From assembly GCF_007904085.1 (NCBI RefSeq), contig NZ_CP042326.1, forward strand, positions 806,001 to 870,000: 64,000 nt of DNA. The letters are read 5' to 3'. A program made the position numbers and the translations under genes. Numbering within the stretch: position 1 is the first letter of the stretch; the number at the start of each line of letters is the position of its first letter. The notes beneath the pieces were generated by a model. That model made no database searches. It was given only the letters and a program-made list of their open reading frames with translations, and was not told the DNA's origin. Shown here piece by piece: positions 1-8,143 of this stretch. This DNA comes from Euhalothece natronophila Z-M001 (lineage in GTDB: Bacteria; Cyanobacteriota; Cyanobacteriia; Cyanobacteriales; Rubidibacteraceae).

Positions 1-734
1 TTATAGCGAGCTAATGTTCCTTGATAAGTTGCTCTGACTTGTTCTTGATTTTCTTCAATTGCATCGAGTCGAGCGGATAAAGCCTGTGCTGTTTGTTCAG
101 GAGCAATTAAGTTATTTTGTTGACGAAATGCTTTTAAGTTATCCTCCATTTCCCTTAAGTTTTCTCGCGTGATCGTAATCTGCTCATTCGTAAAACTAAG
201 CCCTTGCGTTAACCGTTGCTCTTGTTGTTCTAAGTTATACTCTTGATACACTTCTAACATTACTGCCAAAACGTCTTGGGTTTTTATGGGATCATCATCG
301 ATATATTCGGCTTGAAATAACTTAGTAACCTCATTATCTTCTTCCACTCGTTCTAGTGCTAAACTATTGCGAATACTAGAGATAGTTAAATCAGGATAAT
401 CATCTTGTAAACGTTCAACTGCTTCTTGTAATAATCCCGAACTTCGCATCAAATTAAGTTGTGTATAGTAATCAACTTCAAGAGTATTTTCGGTTAAATT
501 AGAAAATTCTCTTTGATTGGGATCAATTTGATAGTTGGGTTCTACTAAAATTTTGATACTGCTTTGATAAGTTGGTTTTCTTTGCAATGCTAACCATCCA
601 GATGCAGAAAATATAATTAAAAATGTAACAACAAACCAGTAACGTCTCCGCCAAAACATTCCAAAGACTTGACCGTAACCAAAATCATCACGTTCTGAAT
701 AGTAGTTATTTGTGTCTGTTTTTGAAGTCATCAT
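1..734 (-). CDS. Wzz-type polysaccharide chain-length/co-polymerase protein (3' end outside window)
   Basis: The reading frame runs from ATG at 734 (a second ATG lies at 731) leftwards past base 1, so about 244 N-terminal residues are seen. After a short polar N-terminus there is a basic stretch (FWRRRYW) and one membrane segment (FVVTFLIIFSASGWLAL, about residues 33-49), then a Wzz-like periplasmic part (PTYQSSIKILVEP) and a long helical, Gln/Glu-rich region typical of coiled coil. This architecture is that of exopolysaccharide chain-length determinants and of the membrane part of BY-kinases; the window ends before any kinase domain could be seen. It is the last gene of a minus-strand run with two glycosyltransferases, 49 bp upstream, which supports a role in capsule or EPS export. 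Family assignment is firm in kind, not in exact subtype. Confidence 0.75.
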   Translation of the reverse strand, partial: MMTSKTDTNNYYSERDDFGYGQVFGMFWRRRYWFVVTFLIIFSASGWLALQRKPTYQSSIKILVEPNYQIDPNQREFSNLTENTLEVDYYTQLNLMRSSGLLQEAVERLQDDYPDLTISSIRNSLALERVEEDNEVTKLFQAEYIDDDPIKTQDVLAVMLEVYQEYNLEQQEQRLTQGLSFTNEQITITRENLREMEDNLKAFRQQNNLIAPEQTAQALSARLDAIEENQEQVRATYQGTLARY

Positions 735-783
735 AGTTTTCAATTAAGTGATAGCTAGTTAGATTAAGTGTTTATTGTTAATA

Positions 784-1914
784 TTAAACAAGTTTTATTT
801 GATTTAAATTCAATTTTAATTTTTCATTAAGATTCATTTGAGCCTCTAAAATTTTCATAATTTTTTCAAAAAATACTTTTTCTGAAAAGTTGCTTAGAGC
901 ATGTTCTCTAATGTTTTGATAATCCCAAGAATGGGATGCAGCTTGGCAAAGTGCTTTATATAAAGCATCAGGGGTTTGTTGCTTAAATAGAAGACCTGTA
1001 TATTCATGAATTTGTGTATCTAAAATGCCACCAGCACCATAAGCAATAACAGGAGTTCCACTTAAGTTTGCTTCAATGGGAACTAAGCCATAATCTTCTA
1101 GCGCTGCCACAATGACTCCTTGTGCCTTTGACATGAAAAATTTTCGTAATTCATCATTGACAAACCCTAAAAATTTAATATTGTCTAAGGCTTTTTTCTC
1201 TAAATAAGCTCGCTCAGGTCCATCGCCAATTATGAGCAATGGCCATCCTAACCAATTAAAAGTCTCAACGATAATGTCAATGCGTTTATAACTAATTAAT
1301 CGAGAAGAGACTAAATAGTATGGTTCTTTTTGATCAGAAAATATAAAGTTATTGGTATCAACTGGATAATTAACAACCAATGCATCGCGCTTGTAAATAT
1401 TTTGAATACGTTTAGCCACAGTCGTTGAATTGGCAATATAAATATTCGGTTCTTGTGCATAGCGAAAGTCTTGTTGTTTAAGAGTGTTAAAAATTGAATT
1501 TAAAAGGGGAGCAAAAGAACGGTAATTGTGATACTCTTGCAAATAAAATTGTGTATTCCAAATAAAGCGAGTTACATTGTGACAAAAGCAAACATGAATT
1601 GCATCTTCTCTTTTTTTTACTGCCTTGGCGAAACTCGAAGTGCTACTAATAATTAAGTCATATTGCCTTAAATCAAGGCTTCTAAAAGCAGGAAAATATA
1701 AAGGAGCAAATAAACGAAAATATCGCTTAGAAAAGGGGACAGTTTGTAAAAACGTTGTGTAAATCTTTCGCTCATTTAAAGAAATTGTCTGCTTTGGGTC
1801 ATAAACAGAGGTAAAAATATCCGCTTGGGGAAAGTATCGACACAACAGTTCAAAGACGCGTTCTGCGCCCCCCCGTTGTGTGAGGTAATCATGGACTAAC
1901 GCGATTTTTAGCAT
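784..1914 (-). CDS. Family 4 glycosyltransferase (GT-B fold)
   Basis: This 376-residue protein transfers a sugar from a nucleotide-sugar donor in surface polysaccharide synthesis. It opens with IALVHDYLTQRGGAERVFE, the usual N-terminal acceptor-side motif of GT4 enzymes (glycine pair for backbone contact). The C-terminal Rossmann half shows LVSSRLISYKRIDIIVE, then IIGDGPERAYLE and the donor-site motif EDYGLVPIEANLSGTPVIA, with the E(x7)E spacing partly kept. Length is normal for the family. It sits 19 bp downstream of another GT4 gene and 49 bp upstream of the Wzz-like gene, all on the minus strand, so the three probably form one operon. The sugar specificity cannot be read from sequence. Confidence 0.85.
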   Translation of the reverse strand: MLKIALVHDYLTQRGGAERVFELLCRYFPQADIFTSVYDPKQTISLNERKIYTTFLQTVPFSKRYFRLFAPLYFPAFRSLDLRQYDLIISSTSSFAKAVKKREDAIHVCFCHNVTRFIWNTQFYLQEYHNYRSFAPLLNSIFNTLKQQDFRYAQEPNIYIANSTTVAKRIQNIYKRDALVVNYPVDTNNFIFSDQKEPYYLVSSRLISYKRIDIIVETFNWLGWPLLIIGDGPERAYLEKKALDNIKFLGFVNDELRKFFMSKAQGVIVAALEDYGLVPIEANLSGTPVIAYGAGGILDTQIHEYTGLLFKQQTPDALYKALCQAASHSWDYQNIREHALSNFSEKVFFEKIMKILEAQMNLNEKLKLNLNQIKLV

Positions 1915-1933
1915 AGTTATTTCCGATTGATAA

Positions 1934-3082
1934 TTAAGTTAAAACTTTCTCTAAAACAGCATTGAAATTGTTCAGAGATTGCGTTAAAGAAAACTTTTGT
2001 TGTGCTTGTATCGCTCCTTGTTTAGCAATCTGGGAAGATAAAGCGCGATCGCGCAGTAGGGTTTGAATAATTCGGGTTAGGGCTTCAACATTCCCAGGAG
2101 GAAATAAATAGCCATTGTAACCATCCTCAATCAGTTCTATTGCCCCCCCATTCGCCGCTGCAATAATTGGTGTTCCAGCGAATTGAGCTTCGATAATGGT
2201 TCTGCCAAAGGGTTCTGGCGCAGTAGAAGGATTGACAATTACATCACACGCTTGCATTAAACTGGGAATATCATGGCGAAATCCCAGCCAATGCACTCGC
2301 CCAGCTAGTTCAGGTAAATCACTGAGTGCTTTGAGTTTTGCCACATACTCTGTTTCTCCAAATAAAGCGTCCCCCACCATCAACACATGAACCCCAGTTA
2401 GCTTTCGCAAAGCCTCTAATAAAATATGCTGTCCTTTCCAATAAGATAAGCGACTAAATATTCCCACAAGAGGGGCATTGCCAATTCCAAGTTCATTTCT
2501 TAAATTGTCAAGGTTTAGAGGTTGTTGAAAGCGATGAGGAGAAATTCCGTCGTAAACCACATTGACTAACGCTGAGTTTCCACCGAGTTCGACAAAAGCC
2601 TTCCCTGTAGCTTGGGAGTTGACAATGACTTGACAGGCAAAATAATTGGCTAAAGTGACTGCCACTCGACAATTAATCCAACTAAAGTGGTCAGCGGTTA
2701 AAATATCACGTAAGTGCCAAATAACAGGAGGAGAACCTCTGAGCCTTGCTAAGGCAGCAATGATAAATGCCTTTTGAGAATTAGCATGGATGAGTTGGAA
2801 CGATCGCGCGATCGCGCTCACTTTGCCTGCTAGCTCCCATAATGCCGACACAGCTTGCAAACTCTTCCAATTAGAAGTTGCCCGAATGGATAAAACTGAC
2901 TCGGATGCCGGAAGGACTTGAACCTTGATGCCGATTTTACATAATTTTTCGGTTAATTCCCCGTCACTTAAAAGCAATACCTCACTAGATTCTTGATAAG
3001 CCTCAGCGAGATCCAATAAACACAGTTCTCCCCCTCCTAATACTGCAGAATGGTTGAGAAAAAGAATACGAGGTTGTTTCAT
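1934..3082 (-). CDS. Family 4 glycosyltransferase
   Basis: This is a GT-B glycosyltransferase of about 382 residues. I place the start at 3082 (MKQPRILFLNHSAVLGGGE) rather than the longer frame from 3121, because the GT4 domain begins immediately after this Met and the 13 extra residues look non-conserved. Visible motifs are the N-terminal GGGELCLLDLA, the interdomain GIFSRLSYWKGQHILLEAL, and the donor-binding APEPFGRTIIEAQFAGTPIIAA with GGAIELIEDGYNGYLFPPG. It likely adds one residue of an exopolysaccharide repeat unit. It is first of the three visible minus-strand polysaccharide genes; no promoter was identified with confidence in the 190 bp upstream. Confidence 0.83.
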   Translation of the reverse strand: MKQPRILFLNHSAVLGGGELCLLDLAEAYQESSEVLLLSDGELTEKLCKIGIKVQVLPASESVLSIRATSNWKSLQAVSALWELAGKVSAIARSFQLIHANSQKAFIIAALARLRGSPPVIWHLRDILTADHFSWINCRVAVTLANYFACQVIVNSQATGKAFVELGGNSALVNVVYDGISPHRFQQPLNLDNLRNELGIGNAPLVGIFSRLSYWKGQHILLEALRKLTGVHVLMVGDALFGETEYVAKLKALSDLPELAGRVHWLGFRHDIPSLMQACDVIVNPSTAPEPFGRTIIEAQFAGTPIIAAANGGAIELIEDGYNGYLFPPGNVEALTRIIQTLLRDRALSSQIAKQGAIQAQQKFSLTQSLNNFNAVLEKVLT

Positions 3083-3271
3083 CAAGATTAATGTCCTAAC
3101 TGGATAAAATTTAATCGTCATTCAGACACACTTGTCCTATGTCTTAGCGTGATTCAAGTGCACTCATGGTGTCTTCTCAAATAACGCTCGATGGTAATAC
3201 CACCGCCAAAAAATCAATATTTAGGAATCTATAAGAACGAATTGAAACAGAGATATAGTTAGCTTGCTACG

Positions 3272-3667
3272 TTAAGAAACAAATACTCCTCGACTTGCCC
3301 GATAACTATATTCACTCACCGAAGGATTCGGATGATCAGGGTTAATCAAATTAGTTGTTTGTTGCCAATGATGAGGTTGAGCAATAAGGGTTTTAATCTG
3401 ACGATTTTCTCGCTGAGAAACCAGCAACCACATTTTTCCGTCATCGCCACAGAAAAACTCTTCTAACCACGTGTTAGTATCTAAGTATGCTCCTTTTCCC
3501 GCTAGCAATTTTGCTTTTTTACTTGAAACTCCCAAATTTTCTTTAATCTTAGCGGCATCTTTGTAAACCATATGATACTTTTCGCTACCACAACGCCAGA
3601 GTCTTTCTTGACAGTAAGGGCAATAGAACTTAGATGTCTTTTTGTAACGACTGCGTTTATTCGGCAT
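3272..3667 (-). CDS. Small zinc-ribbon protein of unknown function
   Basis: I take the start at 3667 (MPNKRSRYKK) instead of 3682, because a basic N-terminus directly before the cysteine pair looks native; this gives 131 residues. The protein has a CPYC pair near residue 16 and a single later Cys (FFCGDDGKMW), with a CGSEK motif between, so a small metal-binding ribbon is plausible but only partly conserved. The middle is basic and helical (KENLGVSSKKAKLLAGKGAYLD). The rest has no domain I recognise. It is monocistronic, divergent from the ATPase gene at 4017. Similar small zinc-ribbon proteins occur across cyanobacteria, but no function can be stated. Confidence 0.6.
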   Translation of the reverse strand: MPNKRSRYKKTSKFYCPYCQERLWRCGSEKYHMVYKDAAKIKENLGVSSKKAKLLAGKGAYLDTNTWLEEFFCGDDGKMWLLVSQRENRQIKTLIAQPHHWQQTTNLINPDHPNPSVSEYSYRASRGVFVS

Positions 3668-4016
3668 AATACACTTCCTCACATCAGGGTTGCCTTCAGT
3701 AAAACCTCTGCTTTGGTATTTGGTCTCTTAAGAAATTAAGGTTTATTACTTAAGTAATATCCTATAGGTTTTTTATCAATGGTGCAGTGATTAAATGGTG
3801 AGGGAAAAGTTATAGAAAAGTAATCAAGGGAATATGATGCCTACTTAGTGGGGATTTTGAAGATTTTAGTCTTTATAAAGTTCTCAATAAAAGTAACTAG
3901 GATCAAGCAAATTAACTTAACTGTAAAACATGATTCAGTAATTCCTGTCAAGTATTAATTACAATATCTATAACCCCTTAAGGTAATACTTAGTTCTTTA
4001 GACTACATGACTAACT
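3668..4016. other. Divergent intergenic region, 349 bp
   Basis: This AT-rich stretch separates two divergent genes (minus-strand zinc-ribbon protein, plus-strand ATPase). I see no ORF, tRNA, HIP1 site or strong hairpin in it. It must hold both promoters, but I could not pick a convincing -35/-10 pair for either. Confidence 0.5.
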
Positions 4017-5345
4017 ATGAATATAGATCAAGCTTTACTGGTGGTAGAGGAAGCGATTAAACCTAATTACTTAAATCGAACACAAGAGTTAGTCCTTCGT
4101 CATACCCTTGCCGGCAAAACCTATTCAGAAATCGCCACCGAACATAACTATGATATGGAATATATTAAATATGTGGGCTGTGAGCTATGGCGACTCCTAT
4201 CTAAGTCATTTGGAGAACCTGTCAATAAAAGTAATTTCCCAAATTACATTAAGCATTGCGTTCGTAACAATGCAGATCACTCGAAAAATATAGAACATCA
4301 GAGTCAGCTAACGGAGTCCGATAGTGGATTCTATTTTGATTGGGGAACTGCCCCAGATGTCTCCAACTTTAAGGGACGAACAGAGGAACTCGAACAACTG
4401 AAAAAATGGACTTTAGACAAAGATTGTCATTTAGTTTCTCTACTTGGGCCAGTGGGAATTGGTAAAACGGCTTTGGCTACGTCCTTTGGAGAACAATATA
4501 GAGAGCATTTCCAGTTCATTTTGTGGCGCTCTCTCCATAACCCACTTCCACTAGGAAAATTTCTTAATTCTCTTCTCAACACCCTCCCCATGGAAAAAGG
4601 GGGAATCCCTGAGATGACTATTGAGGATAAGATGTTGCAACTTTTAAATTTTCTCCGTCAACATCGTTGCTTATTGATTTTAGATGGATGGGAAACCTTA
4701 TTAGAAGCAGGAATTTCACCGAGTCACTATTATCCTTCTTACCAAGAATATGATCGGTTTTTGCAGTTGCTGGCTAGCAGTCGGCATCAAAGCCTTGTTC
4801 TTGTTACGAGTTCACAGAAGCCCTTTGGTTTGGGACCTTATGAGGAAGACACGGCTCAGACAATGATCTTAAACGGATTATCTAGTGCGACCTTACAAGA
4901 AATTTTTCGTCCATCCTTTCCAAATTGGGAATCTGATGAAGATTGGCAATTGTTATTTGAGCGTTATAGCTATAACCCAAAACTGATCAAAACAGTCATC
5001 ACCACGATCCAAGAAGTTTTTCACGGAAATTGGGCGGTAATCAGAGATTCTAACTTTATCTGTCAAGAGATCCATCTCTTTTTAAAGTCAGAGTTTGAAC
5101 GCTTACCCAAGTTAGAGAAAGAAATTTTGTGTTGGTTATTAATTGATCGCTTTGTCGGTACTAGTACGCAATTAAGGAGTAACCTAGTTCAATCAGCTTC
5201 CTATACCCGTTTTTTAGAAGCATTGGTTTGTTTGCAACAGCGAGGTTGGATTGAGAAGAATGAGGATTGCTATGTGCTGAAATTTGTATCAATCAATTTT
5301 TTAACTTATCAAGTGGTTAAGAGTTTTATTGGTGAAAAAGGGTGA
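4017..5345 (+). CDS. STAND-class NTPase with N-terminal HTH and NB-ARC core, no sensor repeats
   Basis: This 442-residue protein starts with a helix-turn-helix-like domain (about residues 1-85, LNRTQELVLRHTLAGKTYSE) of the kind found at the N-terminus of cyanobacterial NB-ARC/WD40 and vWA-MoxR-associated proteins. An NB-ARC core follows: FKGRTEELEQL at about 116, the P-loop GPVGIGKTA near 144-152, and Walker B LLILDGWE near 217-224. A winged-helix-like module ends the protein (FERLPKLEKEILCWLLI, then LQQRGWIE). Most relatives continue into WD40 or TPR sensor repeats; this one stops exactly at that junction with a clean stop codon. The family includes signal-transducing and defence ATPases; which applies here is unknown. 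Confidence 0.75.
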   Translation: MNIDQALLVVEEAIKPNYLNRTQELVLRHTLAGKTYSEIATEHNYDMEYIKYVGCELWRLLSKSFGEPVNKSNFPNYIKHCVRNNADHSKNIEHQSQLTESDSGFYFDWGTAPDVSNFKGRTEELEQLKKWTLDKDCHLVSLLGPVGIGKTALATSFGEQYREHFQFILWRSLHNPLPLGKFLNSLLNTLPMEKGGIPEMTIEDKMLQLLNFLRQHRCLLILDGWETLLEAGISPSHYYPSYQEYDRFLQLLASSRHQSLVLVTSSQKPFGLGPYEEDTAQTMILNGLSSATLQEIFRPSFPNWESDEDWQLLFERYSYNPKLIKTVITTIQEVFHGNWAVIRDSNFICQEIHLFLKSEFERLPKLEKEILCWLLIDRFVGTSTQLRSNLVQSASYTRFLEALVCLQQRGWIEKNEDCYVLKFVSINFLTYQVVKSFIGEKG

Positions 5346-5484
5346 CACTGCCATGAAAAGCCGACTATAAGCCTCTTTTGTCACTCTTAGATTATTCGAC
5401 GAGCTTCTCCCATTACAGCCAACGGAGGAAAATCAGGGTTTGACCCCAGTTTGATCAAAGGGGAAGAGTCTCAGATATTTTTAT

Positions 5485-5513
5485 TTGACTAATCAACTAT
5501 TTAGTTATATAGT
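5485..5513 (+). promoter_or_regulatory. psbA promoter
   Basis: TTGACT at 5485-5490 and TATAGT at 5508-5513 are separated by exactly 17 bp, a near-consensus sigma-70 promoter. It lies 57 bp upstream of the psbA ATG at 5571. It is intact, although the gene it serves is interrupted. Confidence 0.75.
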
Positions 5514-6376
5514 AGAAATGTGTCGAAATTAAGGCACTAAATTTGGTAGTGGATTTGATGGATTCAAGTTATGACGGTAACTTTACAACAAGAAAATCAA
5601 AACCTTTGGGAGCGGTTTTGTCAGTGGGTAACCAGCACTGAAAACCGTCTTTACATCGGCTGGTTCGGAATTTTGATGATTCCCACCCTTTTAACAGCGA
5701 CAACTTGCTTTATCATTGCCTTTATCGCTGCTCCGCCTGTAGATATCGACGGTATTCGGGAACCTGTAGCTGGTTCGCTTCTGTATGGCAATAACATTAT
5801 CAGTGCTGCGGTAGTGCCAAGTTCTAATGCCATTGGGTTACACTTGTATCCAATTTGGGAAGCTAGTAACCTAGATGAATGGCTCTACAATGGTGGTCCT
5901 TATCAACTCATTGTCTTTCATTTCCTGATTGGAATTTTTGCTTATTTAGGACGGGAGTGGGAACTTTCCTATCGTCTGGGAATGCGTCCTTGGATTGCTG
6001 TTGCCTTCTCTGCTCCCGTTGCTGCTGCTACTGCGGTATTATTCATTTATTCAGTTGGACAAGGGAGTTTCTCTGATGGAATGCCTTTAGGTATTAGTGG
6101 AACTTTCAATTTTATGTTCGTGTTACAAGCTGAACATAATGTTTTAATGCACCCTTTCCATATGCTAGGTGTTGCTGGAGTTTTTGGTGGTGCGCTTTTT
6201 GCTGCCATGCACGGTTCTCTCGTCACTTCCAGCTTAGTGCGTGAGACTACTGAAAACGAAAGCCAAAACAATGGCTATAAATTTGGACAAGAGGAAGAAA
6301 CTTATAACATTGTTGCTGCTCATGGCTACTTTGGTCGCTTAATTTTCCAATATGCTAGCTTCAACAACAGTCGTAG

Positions 6377-6379
6377 TTT
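6377..6379. repeat. Target-site duplication, left copy
   Basis: TTT directly before the left IS end GGGATTTGC. It matches TTT at 7670-7672, and removing one copy with the IS restores the psbA codons AGT TTG CAT. Confidence 0.75.
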
Positions 6380-6406
6380 GGGATTTGCAATAAAAAAGGA
6401 TACCCA

Positions 6407-7608
6407 TCAGAACGAACCAACAGTAACTGACCATTTGGGCAAAGATTCTGAAGGATGCCAATCAACTCGATAGTCTGCTAAAGACTCAGGGTCAACTTTG
6501 ACACCAGTTTGATAAAGCTTAGTGACATGGTGAACCACAGGCTGAGAACCTTTCCAACTCATCTTACTTGCCCATCTCAGAGCCGTGTCAATAGAGTCCA
6601 GAATCGCTCCGTTCCAGAATTGTTCAAGGGCAGCCCAACAACGCTCAATGGGATTGTATTTACTATGATAGGGAGGATAGTAAATTAAGCGAATCTGGAG
6701 CTGGTAATGACGAGAAAATTCTACAATCCTTTTGATGAACTGAGTGCGATTGGAACGGGTAGCACTGCCGCCATCCAAGTTAATGGCTAAGGTGTTAACC
6801 TCGGGAAAGTTTCCTTGATTGCTTTTCCACCAGTGCTCTAGACAATCAACAATGAAATCTGAGGTTTCAGGGGACTCACTCATGTAAAGAGCTAAGTTGT
6901 CTGTACGGAGGTTAAGAATCCCAAAGGGAAGTAGAGTCGTGTGCCATTGAGTATCATGGTCATCGGCTTGAGGGGGAGCTTGGCGACGGTCTTTCCCACC
7001 CCGTGAGAGGTTTCCTAGTTTGACTTTGGCTTTCGAGTCAATTGAGATGCGTAAGACGGTTGGGTCATCATCGGCCGCTTGATTAGCTGTTGCCACTTGT
7101 TCAAAAATAGCATCAGTTTCAGGGATTTTCTTCAATGGCTTGGTTTTTAAGGTTTTTTTAAACGGTAGCCGAGGCGATTTAACATTGCTCCAATTGTTTG
7201 TCGGGTTGGTAATTGTTCATCGCTGTATCCTTTTTCCCTAATCAGAGCATTTCTCACCGCTTGAGCACTCATGCGGCTATACTGAAATGTGGTTTGGAAT
7301 TTTGGGTCGGCTTGAGATTGTTCCTCTACTAGGTCGCGAATCTCCTTTCCTAAATTGGGCAAGTTTTCTTCGCTTTTTTTCCGACCCCGCTCCTGATACT
7401 TGTCCTGATAGGAGATTCCCCTTTCCAGATGGTCAAGACCTCTTTGAACACACACTCTCCCCCAACCCATTTGCCTTTCTGTCCGACGGGCTGAACCTTG
7501 AAAGTAGTCAAGGCACACCTGAGCGACAAACACTCGTTTTTTCTCTCCTGTTAATTTTCTCGCTGCATCTTTAAGAGTTCTTTTGAACTGTTCGTTTAAC
7601 TCTTGCAT
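6407..7608 (-). CDS. ISAzo13-family DDE transposase made by -1 frameshifting
   Basis: Frame A (7608-7147, 153 residues) gives the N-terminal DNA-binding part ([20 protein letters not shown], with [10 protein letters not shown]). Frame B (to 6407) gives the catalytic part. In frame B the acidic residues are visible in [13 protein letters not shown] and YNPIERCW, consistent with a DDE catalytic site, plus [16 protein letters not shown], typical of the Rhodopirellula-type DDE domain. The two frames overlap at an A7 run (plus-strand 7153-7159); frame B lies -1 to frame A and is open back through this run, so a -1 slip on A AAA AAA yields one protein of about 400 residues, the normal length of the family. 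Frame B alone has only a TTG start at 7135. The frameshift is inferred from this layout. Confidence 0.85.
7153..7159 (-). other. Putative programmed -1 frameshift site in the transposase
   Basis: On the minus strand seven A residues read A AAA AAA in frame A, followed by CCT TAA. A one-base back-slip gives AAA ACC TTA and enters the catalytic frame. The frame A stop at 7147-7149 lies two codons after the slip. Confidence 0.65.
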
Positions 7609-7669
7609 CCTCTTTTTACCAATATCATCTCTTCTAGTTTCTTGGGTAATTCATTTTTTCGCAAGTCCC

Positions 7670-7672
7670 TTT
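7670..7672. repeat. Target-site duplication, right copy
   Basis: TTT directly after the right IS end GCAAGTCCC; the psbA sequence resumes with GCATTTC. Confidence 0.75.
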
Positions 7673-7967
7673 GCATTTCTTTCTCGCCGCTTGGCCAGTG
7701 ATTGGAATCTGGTTTGCTGCGATGGCAGTTTCCTCTTTTGCTTTTAACATTAACGGGTTTAATTTCAACCATTCTGTTTTAGATAGCCAAGGTCGTGTGA
7801 TTCATACTTGGGCAGATGTTTTAACCCGCGCTAATTTAGGGATTGAAGTTATGCATGAGCGTAATGTTCATAATTTTCCCTTGGACTTAGCTTCTGGTGA
7901 AACTACTCCCGTTGCTATGAAAGCTCCTGAAATTAACGGCTAGTTTTCAAATCACTAACTCAATGTT

Positions 7968-7987
7968 CCCCCCTCTGGGGGGTTGTT
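7968..7987 (+). terminator. psbA rho-independent terminator
   Basis: Six C, a TCT loop and six G, followed by TTGTTT, 25 bp after the psbA stop. It is intact. Confidence 0.75.
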
Positions 7988-8122
7988 TCGTTCTCGGGGT
8001 TAAAATGGAAAGGAATCATCTGAAACCCTTCTATAGTGGCGGTAATCACGATTATTTCTTCTGATATAGAACGAAGCATAAACCAAGCTGTAAAGGGCTT
8101 TTGCCTCCCCATCTCCCGATTT

Positions 8123-8143
8123 CCCCTCCAGAGGGGGTTTTTT
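8123..8143 (+). terminator. Second plus-strand terminator-like hairpin
   Basis: CCCCTC, CA loop, GAGGGG, then G and six T on the plus strand. It lies about 135 bp after the psbA terminator with no plus-strand gene between, and its T-run touches the stop codon of the minus-strand methyltransferase gene. On the minus strand it lacks a T-run, so it is not an obvious terminator for that gene. Confidence 0.55.

Larger units (their letters stand above)
6380..7669 (-). mobile_element. ISAzo13-like insertion sequence (1,290 bp) inside psbA
   Basis: The ends form imperfect terminal inverted repeats: left GGGATTTGCAATAAAAAAGG and, read inwards from the right, GGGACTTGCGAAAAAATGAA; the match continues to ACCC in both. 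A TTT duplication flanks the element. The minus strand codes for a two-frame transposase filling almost the whole element. No HIP1 octamer occurs inside, unlike the neighbouring genes, in keeping with foreign origin. Intact ends, intact target duplication and undamaged transposase frames argue that this copy moved recently. Confidence 0.9.
5571..7943 (+). pseudogene. psbA: Photosystem II D1 protein, D1' (low-oxygen) type, interrupted by an IS
   Basis: The 5' part (5571-6379) and 3' part (7673-7943) join to exactly 1,080 nt, i.e. 359 residues plus stop, one residue shorter than a usual 360-residue D1. Helices and cofactor ligands are all present: TyrZ, D170, E189, H190, H198, H272 and the C-terminal [14 protein letters not shown] with H332, E333, H337 and D342 (standard numbering is this protein +1). 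It carries E130 and A144. It also has A80, L158 and A286, the three substitutions reported as diagnostic of the microaerobically induced D1' isoform. An ISAzo13-like element sits between codons for L271 and H272 (a non-haem iron ligand), so no full protein can be made; the upstream frame would end at 6473 after about 30 foreign residues. Neither half has other damage, so the insertion looks recent. Confidence 0.93.

Noticed and set aside
5400-5470. Possible tRNA-like or IS605-end fold before psbA
   Set aside because: No acceptor stem, TPsiC or anticodon arrangement and no matching transposon ends could be found.
5571-6473. 300-residue truncated D1 as a functional gene
   Set aside because: The last 30 residues are IS-coded, and helix E with H272 and the C-terminal Mn ligands are missing.
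6407-7135. Separate 242-residue transposase gene starting at TTG 7135
   Set aside because: The frame is open further upstream through the A7 run, and family length and domain order fit a frameshifted fusion better.
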